DNA of 64,000 nucleotides from Helianthus annuus (taxonomy: Eukaryota; Streptophyta; Magnoliopsida; Asterales; Asteraceae): assembly GCF_002127325.2 (NCBI RefSeq), contig NC_035439.2:144823473-144887472 (forward strand), in the 5' to 3' direction. The notes below the pieces were generated by a model that was given only the letters and a program-made list of their open reading frames with translations, did no database searches and was not told where the DNA came from. A program made the translations under genes and the position numbers. Shown here in pieces: positions 9,200-20,800 of the stretch; the stretch's first letter is position 1, and each line of letters begins with the position of its first letter.

Positions 9200-11460
9200 T
9201 TTGAAACTGAATGTAAGGATGAACCGCACAAGAATTGGACTTTGTTTTTACTCTACTACTTCAGCCTCAACCTCCCATTTCAATCAAAGAATCCTGCATC
9301 TCAAAAATGCTTCTGGAGCCACTAAGCTCAATGATGCCCTCCAACTGTTTGATGAAATGCTTCAAACACAACCTCCACCGAACATCATCCAATTTAATCA
9401 GCTCATCACTCTTGTTGTAAAGATGAAACATTATTCCACTGCTCTTTCACTCTTTAAGCAAACGAAGTTGATGGGTATTCCTGCTAATATCTATACTATC
9501 AACATCTCTATTAACTGTCATTGCCGGTTGAATCAAGTTACTTATGGTTTTGCCTTACTCGCAACCATCTTCAAGCAAGGTCTTCCACCTGATTTGACTA
9601 CCTATAACACTCTCATTCATGGGCTTGTTCTTGCTGATCGGGTCTTTGAAGCTGTTGAGTTATTCAAGAAACTGCTTAGAGATAAACTTTGTGAGCCTAA
9701 TCACGTTATGTATGGAACCGTTATTAATGGCCTCTGTAAAGTAGGTCACACTAGCAAGGCCCTTGAATTGCTCACGTTCATGGAATCAGGCTCTTGTAAA
9801 CCAGTTGTACATCAGTACAATACAGTCATTAATAGCCTTTGCAAAGACAAAATGGTTGATGATGCACTAGAATTATTTACGCATATGACGGAAAAGGGTG
9901 TCCCTACGGACGTTATCACTTACAACTCTTTGATTCAGGGCCTATGTAACTTTGGTCGAGAGACAGAAGCTGCAAAAATGTTGAGAGATATGGAGGATGT
10001 AGGAGTATCTCCAGGTGTGGATACGTTTAATATCTTGGTGGATTCCTTTTGCAAGCAAGGATCGGTAAAAGAAGCAGAGCTTGCTGTACAAGCAATGGTA
10101 CGAAGAGGTCTACATCCAAACATAATCACTTACAATGCACTAATCGATGGATACTGTTTACGTGGTGAAATAGAGGAAGCAGAGAATGTTATAGATCGTA
10201 TGATGGAGCAGGATATTGTGCCCGATATCATCACCTATAACAGCCTGATAAATGGATACTGTAAGAAGAAGCAAATTGATAAGGCTAGGCATCTCTTTCA
10301 AGAAATTCAAGACAAGGGTTTGACCCCGAACGTTATTACTTACGGTATCATGTTACAAGGTTTGTTTCTATCAGGGCATCCTGCAGCTGCTAGAGAACTC
10401 TTTAACAAGATGCAAGAAAAGGGCCTGGCTCCCGATATATGCACCTATCGTATCTTGTTGCATGGAATGTGCAAAAACTCCCAGTGTTCTGATGCATTGG
10501 CTCTCTTCCGTTCGCTGGGGAATGAAGAATTGATGGAAGATGTAGGGTTGTATACTATATTGATTGACGGTTGTAGCAAATGTGGGAAGCCTAACGAGGC
10601 TATGGATCTGTATGATGAACTCTGTTTAAAAGGATTAAAACCGAATGTTAGGACATATACAGTGATGATAAGTGTGTATTGCCAAGAAGGGTTATTTGTT
10701 AAAGGTAAAAATTTGCTTAGAAAGATGGAAGAGAATGGTTGTTTGCCAAATAGCGTGACGTATAACGTTCTTGTTCGAGAGTTGTTGAAGAAAAACGAGT
10801 GTCAGGAGGCAGAGATATTTCTCGAAGAAATGATAAACCGAGGTTTTATGCCTGATCATGCTACTTTTGAGAACTTACTAGTCCGGATACCAAACGTTGG
10901 AAAAGATTCTCGTTTACGAACTATCGTTCTAAAGCTAACAAGTGTAGAAAGAAAAGACGCCAAGAGTACTTAATCTAACATCTCGGTTCATTTCTTGAAC
11001 TTGGAAAAATCAAGTTTGGGTGTTTGCTAATTGCTGTAGATTTCTTGCTTGCTTAAGTTGCATAGAACATGATTATTATAATAATTTGTTACTAACCAAC
11101 ATATGGCAGTTCAGATTCTAACATATATGACATGTCACAATAACATACATAAAGTTATAATATTTATAATAATGAATGGTAAAAGTTCTTTTTTTGTTGC
11201 CTTTTTACTCTTTATTTAACTGTTCTAATTACAAACTGATTGAGTAATTAGTTAATTAATATGCTATATGAATCTATTAATAATTATACTTCTGTGCACA
11301 ATATGTCAACTCAAAGTTAATTAAAAGTTGTATTATGAAGTATTTGACATAACGCCATATGTAATGGGGCGTGATAGTGATTGTGAAAGGCACGACACGT
11401 AGGCGCCAGCTAGGCATGAGGGGTGATCCCTCTTAGTATCACTAACATATGTAATGGAGT
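9133..11460 (+). repeat. Segmental duplication, copy 1 (partner 27325-29560)
   Basis: The leader, the whole PPR frame and about 400 bp of 3' flank reappear at 27325-29560. The last stretch in common includes GTGATAGTGATT and TATCACTAACATATGTAATGGAGTGTTGATCAACAAAA-like sequence. Small indels in the 3' flank show the copies are not brand new. Confidence 0.8.
9219..10973 (+). CDS. P-class PPR protein, Rf-like, copy 1 (584 aa)
   Basis: The open frame begins with non-ATG codons at 9192; the first ATG is at 9219 and gives MNRTRIGLCFYSTT, a basic, serine-rich start typical of a mitochondrial presequence. From about residue 60 to near the C-terminus there are about 14 consecutive 35-residue P-class repeats (for example ITYNSLINGYCKKKQIDKAR). 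There are no E or DYW domains, so this is an RNA-binding and stabilising or cleavage-directing protein rather than an editing enzyme. Repeat style and a near-twin at 27411 place it among Restorer-of-fertility-like PPRs, which act on mitochondrial transcripts. The frame has no intron or break. A short leader shared with the twin and 3' flanks similar for about 400 bp show a segmental duplication. Function as a fertility restorer is not shown by sequence. Confidence 0.9.
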   Translation: MNRTRIGLCFYSTTSASTSHFNQRILHLKNASGATKLNDALQLFDEMLQTQPPPNIIQFNQLITLVVKMKHYSTALSLFKQTKLMGIPANIYTINISINCHCRLNQVTYGFALLATIFKQGLPPDLTTYNTLIHGLVLADRVFEAVELFKKLLRDKLCEPNHVMYGTVINGLCKVGHTSKALELLTFMESGSCKPVVHQYNTVINSLCKDKMVDDALELFTHMTEKGVPTDVITYNSLIQGLCNFGRETEAAKMLRDMEDVGVSPGVDTFNILVDSFCKQGSVKEAELAVQAMVRRGLHPNIITYNALIDGYCLRGEIEEAENVIDRMMEQDIVPDIITYNSLINGYCKKKQIDKARHLFQEIQDKGLTPNVITYGIMLQGLFLSGHPAAARELFNKMQEKGLAPDICTYRILLHGMCKNSQCSDALALFRSLGNEELMEDVGLYTILIDGCSKCGKPNEAMDLYDELCLKGLKPNVRTYTVMISVYCQEGLFVKGKNLLRKMEENGCLPNSVTYNVLVRELLKKNECQEAEIFLEEMINRGFMPDHATFENLLVRIPNVGKDSRLRTIVLKLTSVERKDAKST

Positions 11461-11472
11461 GTTGATCAACAA

Positions 11473-11880
11473 AAGTATACACAAGCTATATATGCTAGCA
11501 TATACTTATATACTTCGCACATCCTTGTCTCTCCATTTGCTAGACATTAAATTGATGTAGTTTTTTTTTTGAAAATCTTTTACATTTTTTTTTAAATTGA
11601 CAATGTTTGCGGATAATACTTTTATGCCAAACATCCAATTCAAATTCAAAAGGAAATAAATTGTGAACAATTGATGCATACAGGTGAAGAAAAAAAGTAG
11701 ATGTACTATGTTCCATATATTTTTTTTAAGCTCACTTATTGAAGAAAAGGATTTGAGGTCCACAAAATCACTTAAAGCTCTTCTTGGTCAAGACTGAAAA
11801 TATTATTCTTGTGTCACTATATATACATCAGGAATATTTAGAGGATAAATTTATAGGAAATGTTATATACCAAAATAACA
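11473..11880 (-). promoter_or_regulatory. Orphan copy of a MIR399 upstream region with P1BS
   Basis: This stretch is similar to 56507-56870, the upstream flank of the minus-strand MIR399 hairpin there. Shared blocks include CTCATTTGCTAGACA-like sequence, GGATAATACTTTTATGC, CACAAAATCACTTAAA and GAAAATATTATTCTT. It keeps a phosphate-response P1BS match (GNATATNC; GCATATAC at 11498-11505). No hairpin lies to its left: homology stops at about 11473 and PPR 3' flank begins. In minus orientation it would point towards the 3' end of the PPR gene. P1BS is the known binding site of PHR1-type factors; activity here is inference. Confidence 0.5.
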
Positions 11881-11928
11881 TTTATATTGCCATAATAGTT
11901 ACATTATATTCTTTTCTATAAATATATA

Positions 11929-12835
11929 CTAGGTTAGAACCCCGTGTGTTACACGGGTTGATTAAATATAATTTTATATATAAAGTAATAAGAAAATTAT
12001 ATATTAAAAAAAACTTGTGTATTGCACAAGTTGAATAACTGTGTATTACACATGTTGAATAAAATGTAATTTAATCAGTTAACACATATAGTTATCAAAA
12101 CATGTCTTTAAAAATAAATTTTGATGTACTATTTACTAATTATAGCATTGTACTTTTTTCTGTTTATTTATTATTAGGTTATGTATTGCACGCGGTTAGA
12201 TCAAGAAAATAATAAATTAAATATTTATCAAACATTAAATATTTGTTTTTTAGAAATAATCATAAAAACAATCATCATCATTACTTTTTTGTTTTTTAAT
12301 ATTTTAACTAACATAATTTTAACATTGATATAAGTTTATTTAAAAGATTAATAATTAATTTCATATTTAAAATTTGTTTTACATCGGTATTTTGGTTTAT
12401 GATTTTTTGATAAAGTGATTTCGTTTATGATTACAAGACCCAAAAACAAATTCGTATTCGTATAATAATAATATTGTTAGCCAATACATATTTTTTTATT
12501 GATATTCATGATTACGTTTATGATTACAAGACCCAAAAACAAATTTGTATTGTAACAATATTGTTAGCCAATATATATTATTGGATTGATATTCGATTGG
12601 ATTTTAAACAAATATGATTTCTTTTATTATCTTTTTATTTTAATTATTATTTGTATAGATATAAATAATAATTATCTATAATTAGGTAAAAAATATTAAA
12701 CTAAATAATTTTTCGTAAAAGATTATCTATAATTAATTAGAAGATATTAAACTAAATGATCATTATCCATAGAGTATATGGCCTAATATGATGACAAGTG
12801 TCCCAAACATGGTTTCTTTTATTATATAGTATAGA
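11929..12835 (-). mobile_element. Non-autonomous Helitron (about 0.9 kb)
   Basis: On the minus strand the element starts TCTATACTATATAATAAAAG (right end, 12835 or 4 bp further) and ends with a GC-rich hairpin (CCCGTGTAACACACGGGG, about 11939-11957) followed by CTAG at 11932-11929 and then T. These are the 5'-TC, 3'-hairpin-CTRR and A/T target hallmarks of Helitrons. The interior is AT-rich and non-coding. It contains three more degenerate copies of the hairpin at about 12010, 12038 and 12186. Confidence 0.75.
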
Positions 12836-12901
12836 TAGATTGTCGTATATTCACCTACTTGTCGCAAACTGAAAATTTATGTCAAGTTTACAGAAGTATT
12901 A

Positions 12902-14873
12902 GGGTGAGAGGGGCACTCCCCTAATAGGGGAGTCCCCTCTCTTACGCATAACCATTCCTCGTGTGCCACGTCAACTCTCCTCTTAAACTCCCCTAACACC
13001 CTAAATTGATGGCGACACTCCCCTCTTAGGTGACTTGGTTTTTTATTTTATTTTTTGTTTTTTTTATTTGTTGTAATTATGCATGTTTATAAAAAAATAT
13101 TAATAAAAATTAAATAAAATTTAACAAAAGACATTTCAAAGTAGAAAATAAAAATAAAAATTAAATTCAAACTAGAAAATTAAAATTACATTCAAACTAG
13201 AAAATAAAAATTACATTAAAACTAGAAAATAAAAATTGTAGAAATCGCATGGCCACCCGTACTTATTAGCGATGTCGCGCTTTCGGGCGAGGATGAACGA
13301 CAACATATTTGGCGGAGCATCGTCGTGCGGCTTGAGGAATGTTTTCATATCTCGATCGTAATTGTAGTTTTTCATCGTCTCGCGTTGTTCCGATATGAGC
13401 TCGCGAGCCTCCGACTCTCTTTTCTTCCTCAATTCGATCGCCTCCAATTCCATCGCGTGCTTCGCTTCTTTCATGGCGGTGTACTCTTTGAATTGTGCCG
13501 CCAACTCGGCCGAGCTTCCCTCGGACGATGTCGCTTGACGCTTGTCTCGCCGTTGTGTTCTTTGTGGCGAGGGGTCTTCATTCATATCGGGTATCGAAGG
13601 GTCCACGTCAACGGGCTTTCTTTTTTGTGCCGAACCTTCCCCTTCCTCACCCAACAATGGGACTTGGGCCCATTTGTCGTGTTTTCGAACGACCTCCTAC
13701 GCCTCGACATGTTGAAAACCGTTCGGAAATCTCTCTTTAAATTCCTTTAAAGCGACTTTCATCACGTCGAGATCCTTACACCCGCTTCCTCGGGTGCGAT
13801 CCTACATATTATAAAATAACAAGTGTTAAAAAAATATGAACTTAGTAAAGAAAATTAAAAAATATACAATGTTAAAAAATATACTTTTTACCGCCTGTTG
13901 GTATAGGCCGTTGAAAAAGTTTATTTTCGTCATCATCGGGTTCCATTTAGACCGTACTTGATGCACGGTCCGGTTACTTCCACCGACGGTGGCGTTAAAA
14001 TAATCTAAAATCTTACGCCAAAAACTATCGAGGTTTTGTTGATTGCCCTTATTTTTGTTGGTAGAGCAATGTACCCACGCCTTCGCCAACGCCTCTTCTT
14101 AGACCTTTGTCCATTTTTCGCTCACCGTTTTTCCCTTTTTATCCCGAGCGTCATGTTCTTCGTTGCCCGCGTCTTCATCCACATTATATTCATCGTCCTC
14201 GTTCTCGTCCTCGTCGCCCAAATTTTGAGTTTCGGGCACTACCTCATCGTCCTCGTTGTCGTAAATAGGTAGAGGACGTTCGACATTTCCTCGTGTAGAT
14301 GGAACTTGTGGGGAACGAAAACCATATGGGTCGAAGGCGGGGGATTGAGGAGGAGCGTCCATTGATAACAAATTTTGAAAATAGCCGAAATTGGTTTGAA
14401 GGTTGGGTGGTTGGGTGTTGTAAAAGGAGGGGTGTGAAGGTTGTTGGAAAAAAAACGGGGGTTGTGAAATGTATCCGAAAGGGGGTTGTGGTTGAGCACT
14501 TGCACCGCTCGAACCACCACGAGACGGTTGCGAGCCCCGTCCCTTAGTTTTTTTCTTGGCCTCGCAGGGTTGGTTCTCCATTGCTCAGTTTGAAGTGGGT
14601 GTGGTTTGAGAGTATAAAAAATGTGTGAAATTGGTGTGGTTTGAGAGTATAAAAAATGAGTGAATGGTGTGGTTATTTATATATGTTTAAAAAGTGATTT
14701 TTTTTTTAAATTCGACCGTTAAAATGACCGTTCCTCAAAAATTGTGCCCATTCAACGCGGTGACTCCCCCCCGATTCCCTTCCCCGAATCGGGTCCCCGC
14801 CTTGATGGCGGCGGTGTTCCCGATCGGTGGATAGGGTCACCACACCACTTCCCGCTTTGTGCCCCGGATACCC
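12902..14873 (-). mobile_element. PIF/Harbinger derivative, ORF1 only
   Basis: The ends GGGTGAGAGGGGCAC and GTGCCCCGGATACCC are imperfect inverted repeats flanked by TTA (12899-12901 and 14874-14876), the Harbinger duplication. It holds only the Myb/SANT-like ORF1; the DDE transposase is absent. Subterminal stretches are rich in GGGG/CCCC. It is a non-autonomous copy. Confidence 0.8.
13211..14581 (-). pseudogene. Broken Harbinger ORF1 (Myb/SANT-like DNA-binding protein)
   Basis: The reading starts at ATG 14581 with a proline/glutamine-rich N-terminus and an acidic stretch. It enters a trihelix/SANT-like domain (EKWTK...LAKAW...FWRKILDYF...RTVHQVRSKW). An in-frame TAA at 14099-14101 interrupts the domain. 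A splice donor (G|GTAAAA) ends exon 1 near 13890. The second part (about 13800-13211) continues with LKEFKERFPNGFQHVEA, an in-frame TAG where a tryptophan is expected, then a charged coiled-coil tail. Two nonsense changes and no frameshift suggest fairly recent decay. In this superfamily ORF1 is the DNA-binding partner that carries transposase to the terminal repeats. The intact relative is at 57644-58871. Confidence 0.75.
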
Positions 14874-15001
14874 TTAGTATGTTATTTAATTTATTAGGTA
14901 TTTGAAAATGGTAACATCATTCAATTATTACCTTCTTTAAGGGCTTGAGTAAGAATAAAGTGATGCTATTTGGCGCCATTGAGGTGACATGTATAGAGTT
15001 G

Positions 15002-17538
15002 TGTGACAACTCGAAATTTAGAACCTTTCGTTGTAACTTGCTTGTACGTTATGTGACTAGTTAAAATGATAACGTGAACCTTTTTATGTGATAAGTGCTT
15101 TGTTACGTGTGTATTGTATATATATGTGTACGTGTTATATGTGAACCGAGAACCCGACACGAAACAACAAGGAACCCGACTCGAGACCATGAGGTCTCGA
15201 GTGACTAGTAATCGGTTTTGGGCCTTGGGCCGAGAACCTTTGGCCGGTTGGGCCTTTGGGCCGTAAACCCCACTCGAAACCCACTAAGGGTGCACACTTG
15301 GAACTAGCCTATATATAAACTACCCTTAGTTAGTTCTTGCCATTTGTTGAACAATACAACACACACACTCTCCTACTTCTCTCTCTAAGCCTTAAGAACA
15401 CAAACACACCTCCAAGACTCTCGGATCTAATCGGTTAGCACAAGGACTCTCGGGTTTGGAACTTTGGATCGGCACACACACACCTCACCAACCGGTTAGT
15501 ATTTCTTGTTGGATATTGTTGAATGCTTAAGTGTCAAATATGTTCATGATGTGTTTGTGCTTGAATAAATGTATGATGAGATTATGTGACAATATGTTAA
15601 GTTGTTAAGTTTTACATAATGTTTTGAAAAAGAAATCGGTTCATGAATGTTTCTTGTTATGAGTGGAACTATACATATTTGAGGTTAAAAATGGGTTCAT
15701 GGTATGACAAAAAGGTGAATGATGATATTGGTTGCATTTGGGTTTGATCCGAAAAGTTTGGGTGTTTATACTAAGAAAAATCGGCTAATAAATATGGTTG
15801 TCAAGTAGGATGCATGCTAGAAAATTGTATCTTGATGGTTGTTCATGATTTTGGGTGAATAAGTGTTGTTTATGTTATGAAGAACTTGAATATATGCTTT
15901 GAATGTATGAAGAACACTTTGAATGATAGTTGAAGATTGAAAACCCTTGTGATTTTGATCCATCTTTGACTAATAACCTGATTAGGAAATATGTTAGTGG
16001 AATTCTATTGGTTATTTCCGGATTTGGGCCTGATTATACTGTACCATTAATCTGACCATCTGCATCAACACGTGAACTTGAAAACGACTGTTACCGACTC
16101 GCAATCACCCGGTTACGACTCGCAACCACAGCGTGATGACTCGAGACCACGCGGTTGCGACTCGCAACCATAACAGGACAAGCCGAAACCACAGGTTACG
16201 AGTCCCGTTGCGACTCGAGACCTCAGCATGATGAACCGAAACCATGGTTGCGACACCAGTTGCGACTCGCAACCATCCATGATCAACACACAGCATGACT
16301 CGAGACCATGCTTGCGAGTCCGGTTGCGACTCGAGACCAGACCTTGGGCCTAAGTTAGTGGGCCGAATTTATGGAACTTCTGTGCTACTGCTGATGAGTT
16401 ATTTGGGCCTGTTATCACGAGCCCAACTGTTTGGACTTTGAACTTGTGATTGACTGTTACCTGTGAACTGTGAACTGTTAAAAGTGTCTGCCATACGTGT
16501 TGAACATTTGTGCACTACTTGGTTCGAACCTGATTATACGTGATATCCATGTTAGGACGTTATTGACTACTTGCGACTTGATTGACTTTCTGTGATTAAC
16601 TGCCGAGCAAACCAAGGTGAGTTCACACCCTTACAAAGCATGGGATTCCCTGGGTTGGGAACGGGGTTAAGGAACGTGGTTCCTCGTCCACCTTGGGTAG
16701 GACGTCAGTGGTTCAGGAATGTGATTCCTCGTCCGGATGGACGAATAAACGTACTAGACTAAAACTCTATCACGAAGTCCCTCCTTTTTGTATCGACTAA
16801 TCGCCGGGCCAATGGCGAGCGGGTCATTAGTTAGATAGCGCTATTTAGGTCTGACAAGCCTCACACCGTGCCGCAGAGGACGGGCGTGAACTAATGGATC
16901 TGGGGCACGTCAATGATGATAGACATTGATGTTTTCAGGGCACATAAACATGACTACAGTCAGCAATCGATACGGTAACGAGTCTAGTATACACATGGGG
17001 TAGCCCCCACGGCTGGAGAGCCAGATGATGTACATGGGGTAGCCCCCACGGCCGAAATGCCTGATAACTACATGGGGTAGCCCCCACGGCCGGAGTGCCG
17101 GAGTAACTGGGAATGAACTGGTCACGTCTTTTTAAACTATGGGGTAACCCCCACGGCAGGATGCCTGGTAAAGTAAACTGTTTTCGAAACAACTAAAACG
17201 AACGCCCACCCGTGAACTCACTCAACTAGTTGTTGACTCGTTACTACATGCTTTGCAGGACCATAGGTACTCAGTGGGAGCTTGCATGGAGGAAGATCGT
17301 TGTGGGATAGGGATTGCTACAAGACTATGTTAAACTCGAAACTTTTGGAACTTATGTTATAACTTTAAACTTATGCTTCCGCTTGCAACTTAAACTTATT
17401 TGTTTTGGAACACCAATCGTGAATGGTTAAACTTTTATAACTATTTATATGCTTGTTCAGTATGATTGGTGGCTGGATCCTGGTCAGTCACGCCTCCAAG
17501 CGGTAGTACTCCGCAGGTGGGATTTTGGGGGTGTGACA
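15002..17538 (+). repeat. 5' LTR of the Tekay element
   Basis: It starts TGTGACAAC and ends GGGTGTGACA. A TATATATAA box at about 15310-15318 is the likely promoter, followed by a CT/CA-rich leader. Internal repeats: a cluster of GACTCGCAACC / GACTCGAGACC motifs at 16086-16345, and four copies of a 20-bp CATGGGGTAGCCCCCACGGC-type unit spaced about 38 bp apart (last copy more distant and variant) at 16994-17160. Confidence 0.9.
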
Positions 17539-17541
17539 GAT

Positions 17542-17554
17542 TGGTATCAGAGCC
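17542..17554 (+). promoter_or_regulatory. Primer-binding site, initiator tRNA-Met
   Basis: TGGTATCAGAGCC lies three bases past the 5' LTR, the usual primer site for this clade. Confidence 0.9.
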
Positions 17555-17846
17555 ATTGGTTATAGTGAACTTGGTTTTAATAAAGGAGAAACGTTTTTGT
17601 TAAAACCAGACTATAACCGGTTTAGTGCTCAACGGTCCACAACGACACTTCGCTCCTCATGCAAGGCTCGACGCTTTAGGTAATATGATGTATGTATATT
17701 GCCTACTTGTTAGTTACGTAGTACGTTGCTCATGGTATGCTTGATTAGTATAACTACTGTTGTTTGAACACGTGCGTGCTTACTCTGTCCTACTATTGTA
17801 CTTTCGCGAACCACTCTCACACGTATTACTCTTATTATGAAGAAAC

Positions 17847-20800
17847 ATGTCTGGACGCGTTAACATGACACAAGCCCAGTTGACGGCTTTGATCAACGAG
17901 CGAGTTGCCGCAGCGCTCGCAGCTGCACACGCAGGAGGTATATCCTGCAGTCCGAAATTGTCCTAGGATCATTTGGATCCTACTCTCGTGAACCAACCTT
18001 TGTGTTAAACTCTGTCTTTTCTTTCACCTACCTTAGGTCAGGCACCGGTGTGCACTTTTAAGACTTTTATGGACTGTCGACCCACGACTTTTAGCGGAAC
18101 TGAAGGAGCAGTAGGTCTCCTACACTGGTTTGAGAAACTGGAGTCTGTGTTCGAAATGTGCGAATGCCCTGAAGCGCGCAGGGTGAAGTATGCTACTGGT
18201 ACTCTCGAGGGTTTGGCTCTCACGTGGTGGAATGCCCAAGTGCAGATGTTAGGGTTGGTTGCTGCCAACGCCACCCCATGGGAAAACTTCAAGGAAATGA
18301 TCAGGGAGGAATACTGCAGTCGTGACGACATTCACAAACTGGAAGATGAGTTCTACAATCTCAAGATGTCGGGGTCAGAGATTGAGGCATACACTAAGAG
18401 ATCGCATGAGCTAGCCTTGTTGTGTCCTACTATGGTGGATCCTCCCTACAAGCGAATCGAACTCTATCTCAAGGGCTTGGTGCCAGAGATCCAAAGTCAT
18501 GTGACTTCAGCAAGGTTGACTACTATCCAGCAGGTTGTACAGTTGGCTCACCGTCTTACTGATCAAGCGGTGGAGCAGAACAAGTTACCGAAGCGTATAG
18601 GTGCTGCAACTACTTCTGGTGCTTCTAGTGGGGATAAACGGAAATGGGATGGAACTTCAAGCAAGGGTTCAACTTCTGTGCAAACTCAGTCTCAGCAGAG
18701 AAAGACAGATGATCACAAGAGCCCCAGTCAGCAGTCGTCTGGTGGTCAAAGTCATGGTGGATACAAAGGAAATCACCCCAAGTGCAATCGTTGTAGCCTA
18801 CACCACAGTGGGCCATGCACCAGGGGCAACTGTCATCGATGCAACAAGCCTGGTCATGTTGCAAAGGATTGCAGGAGCGCATATCCTGTCAATCAGAATC
18901 GTCAGCAACCTCAGCAGAACCAGCGACAGCAGCAGGGTAACAACAAAGGGTGCTTTCAGTGTGGAGCTGAAGGTCATTTCAAGAAGGATTGTCCCCAACT
19001 GAACCAGAACAACAACAACAACCAAGGGAATGGTAACAATGGGAACAACAACAATGGTGCTAGGGGACGTGTGTTCGTGATTGGTCAAGGTGAAGCAAGG
19101 AATGATCCCAACGTGGTGACGGGTAAGTTCCTTCTCGACGACTTTTATGTTACAGTCTTATTTGATTCGGGTGCCGATACTAGCTATGTGTCACTAGAAG
19201 TTAGTAAGATGCTTAAGCGTATTCCTACACCCCTGAGCGACAAGCACACTGTAGAGCTAGCTAATGGTAAGAGTTTGGAAGCCTCACACGTAGTCAAGGG
19301 TTGCCAGCTTATTCTCGCTAACCAGACCTTCTCTATCGATCTTATTCCTATTGTCTTGGGTAGTTTCGACGTTGTCATTGGGATGGATTGGTTATCCCAA
19401 CACCGAGCAGAGATCCTTTGCAACGAGAAGATCGTCCGTGTTCCTGGTCTAGGTAGTGAACCTCTCATGATTCGTGGCGACAAGAGAAGTGCTGTTGAGA
19501 ACATTATCTCTCTTCTTAAAGCCCAGAAATGCTTACGAAAGGGCCACACTGCGATTTTGGCTCTAGTTACTGACACCACAGAAAAAGAGAAGAAGCTAGA
19601 GGATTTTCCGGTTGTACGCGACTATCCCGAGGTATTCCCTGAGGAATTACCTGGTCTTCCGCCCCATCGCCAAGTCGAGTTTCAGATTGATCTAGCTCCT
19701 GGAGCCGCGCCTGTAGCCCGTGCACCTTATCGTTTAGCGCCATCAGAATTGGAAGAACTCTCCACGCAACTACAAGAACTCTTGGATAAGGGTTTCATTC
19801 GTCCTAGCTCATCGCCTTGGGGGGCTCCAGTACTATTTGTGAAGAAAAAGGACGGCACCTTCAGAATGTGTATCGACTATCGAGAACTCAACAAGGTGAC
19901 TGTGAAGAATCGTTATCCTCTACCGCGTATTGACGACTTGTTCGACCAGTTGCAGGGGTCGAGCTACTATTCAAAGATCGATCTGAGATCGGGATATCAT
20001 CAGCTGAGAGTTCGGGAAGAGGATGTCTCTAAGACGGCCTTTAGGACTCGATATGGGCACTATGAGTTTCTGGTCATGCCGTTTGGGCTGACGAACGCAC
20101 CGGCAGTTTTTATGGATTTGATGAATCGAGTGTGCAAACCGTACCTGGACAAGTTTGTTATAGTCTTCATCGACGACATCCTGATCTATTCTAAGAGCAA
20201 AGAAGAGCACGAACAACATCTACGACTTATTCTGGAACTCCTCCGGAAGGAACAGCTTTACGCAAAGTTCTCGAAGTGCGACTTCTGGCTTCGTGAAGTC
20301 CATTTCCTAGGGCATGTGGTGAACAAGGATGGGATTCACGTTGATCCATCCAAAGTGGACTCTATTAAGAACTGGCCTGCGCCTCGCACACCAAAGGAAA
20401 TTCGCCAATTTTTGGGATTGGCAGGTTACTACAGGAGATTCATTAAGGATTTTTCTAAGATCGCGCAGCCTCTCACCTTGTTAACACAGAAAGGCGTTGT
20501 TTATCGTTGGGGAGATGCACAAGAGTTAGCTTTTCAGCATCTAAAGGATAGACTTTGTAGTGCACCTATCCTTTCATTGCCAGAGGGCACAGAAGATTTT
20601 GTGGTTTACTGTGATGCATCAATTCAAGGTCTTGGTTGTGTATTGATGCAACGAGATAAAGTCATAGCTTACGCCTCACGACAACTCAAAGTTCACGAGA
20701 AGAACTACACGACACATGATTTGGAACTGGGAGCTGTTGTTTTCGCACTTAAACTATGGCGGCATTACCTGTACGGAACCAAGTGCGCCATCTACACCGA

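Noticed and set aside
12902..14873. Harbinger at 12.9 kb as an autonomous element
   Set aside because: No DDE transposase and two in-frame stops in ORF1.
16994..17160. Regular CATGGGGTAGCCCCCACGGC units looked like a CRISPR-type array
   Set aside because: Only four units, short spacers, inside a plant retrotransposon LTR and duplicated in the second LTR; an LTR-internal repeat.
15002..17200. Several 60-85 codon minus-strand frames in both Tekay LTRs
   Set aside because: They are identical in both LTRs, have no family resemblance and lie in repeat arrays; chance frames in non-coding LTR.
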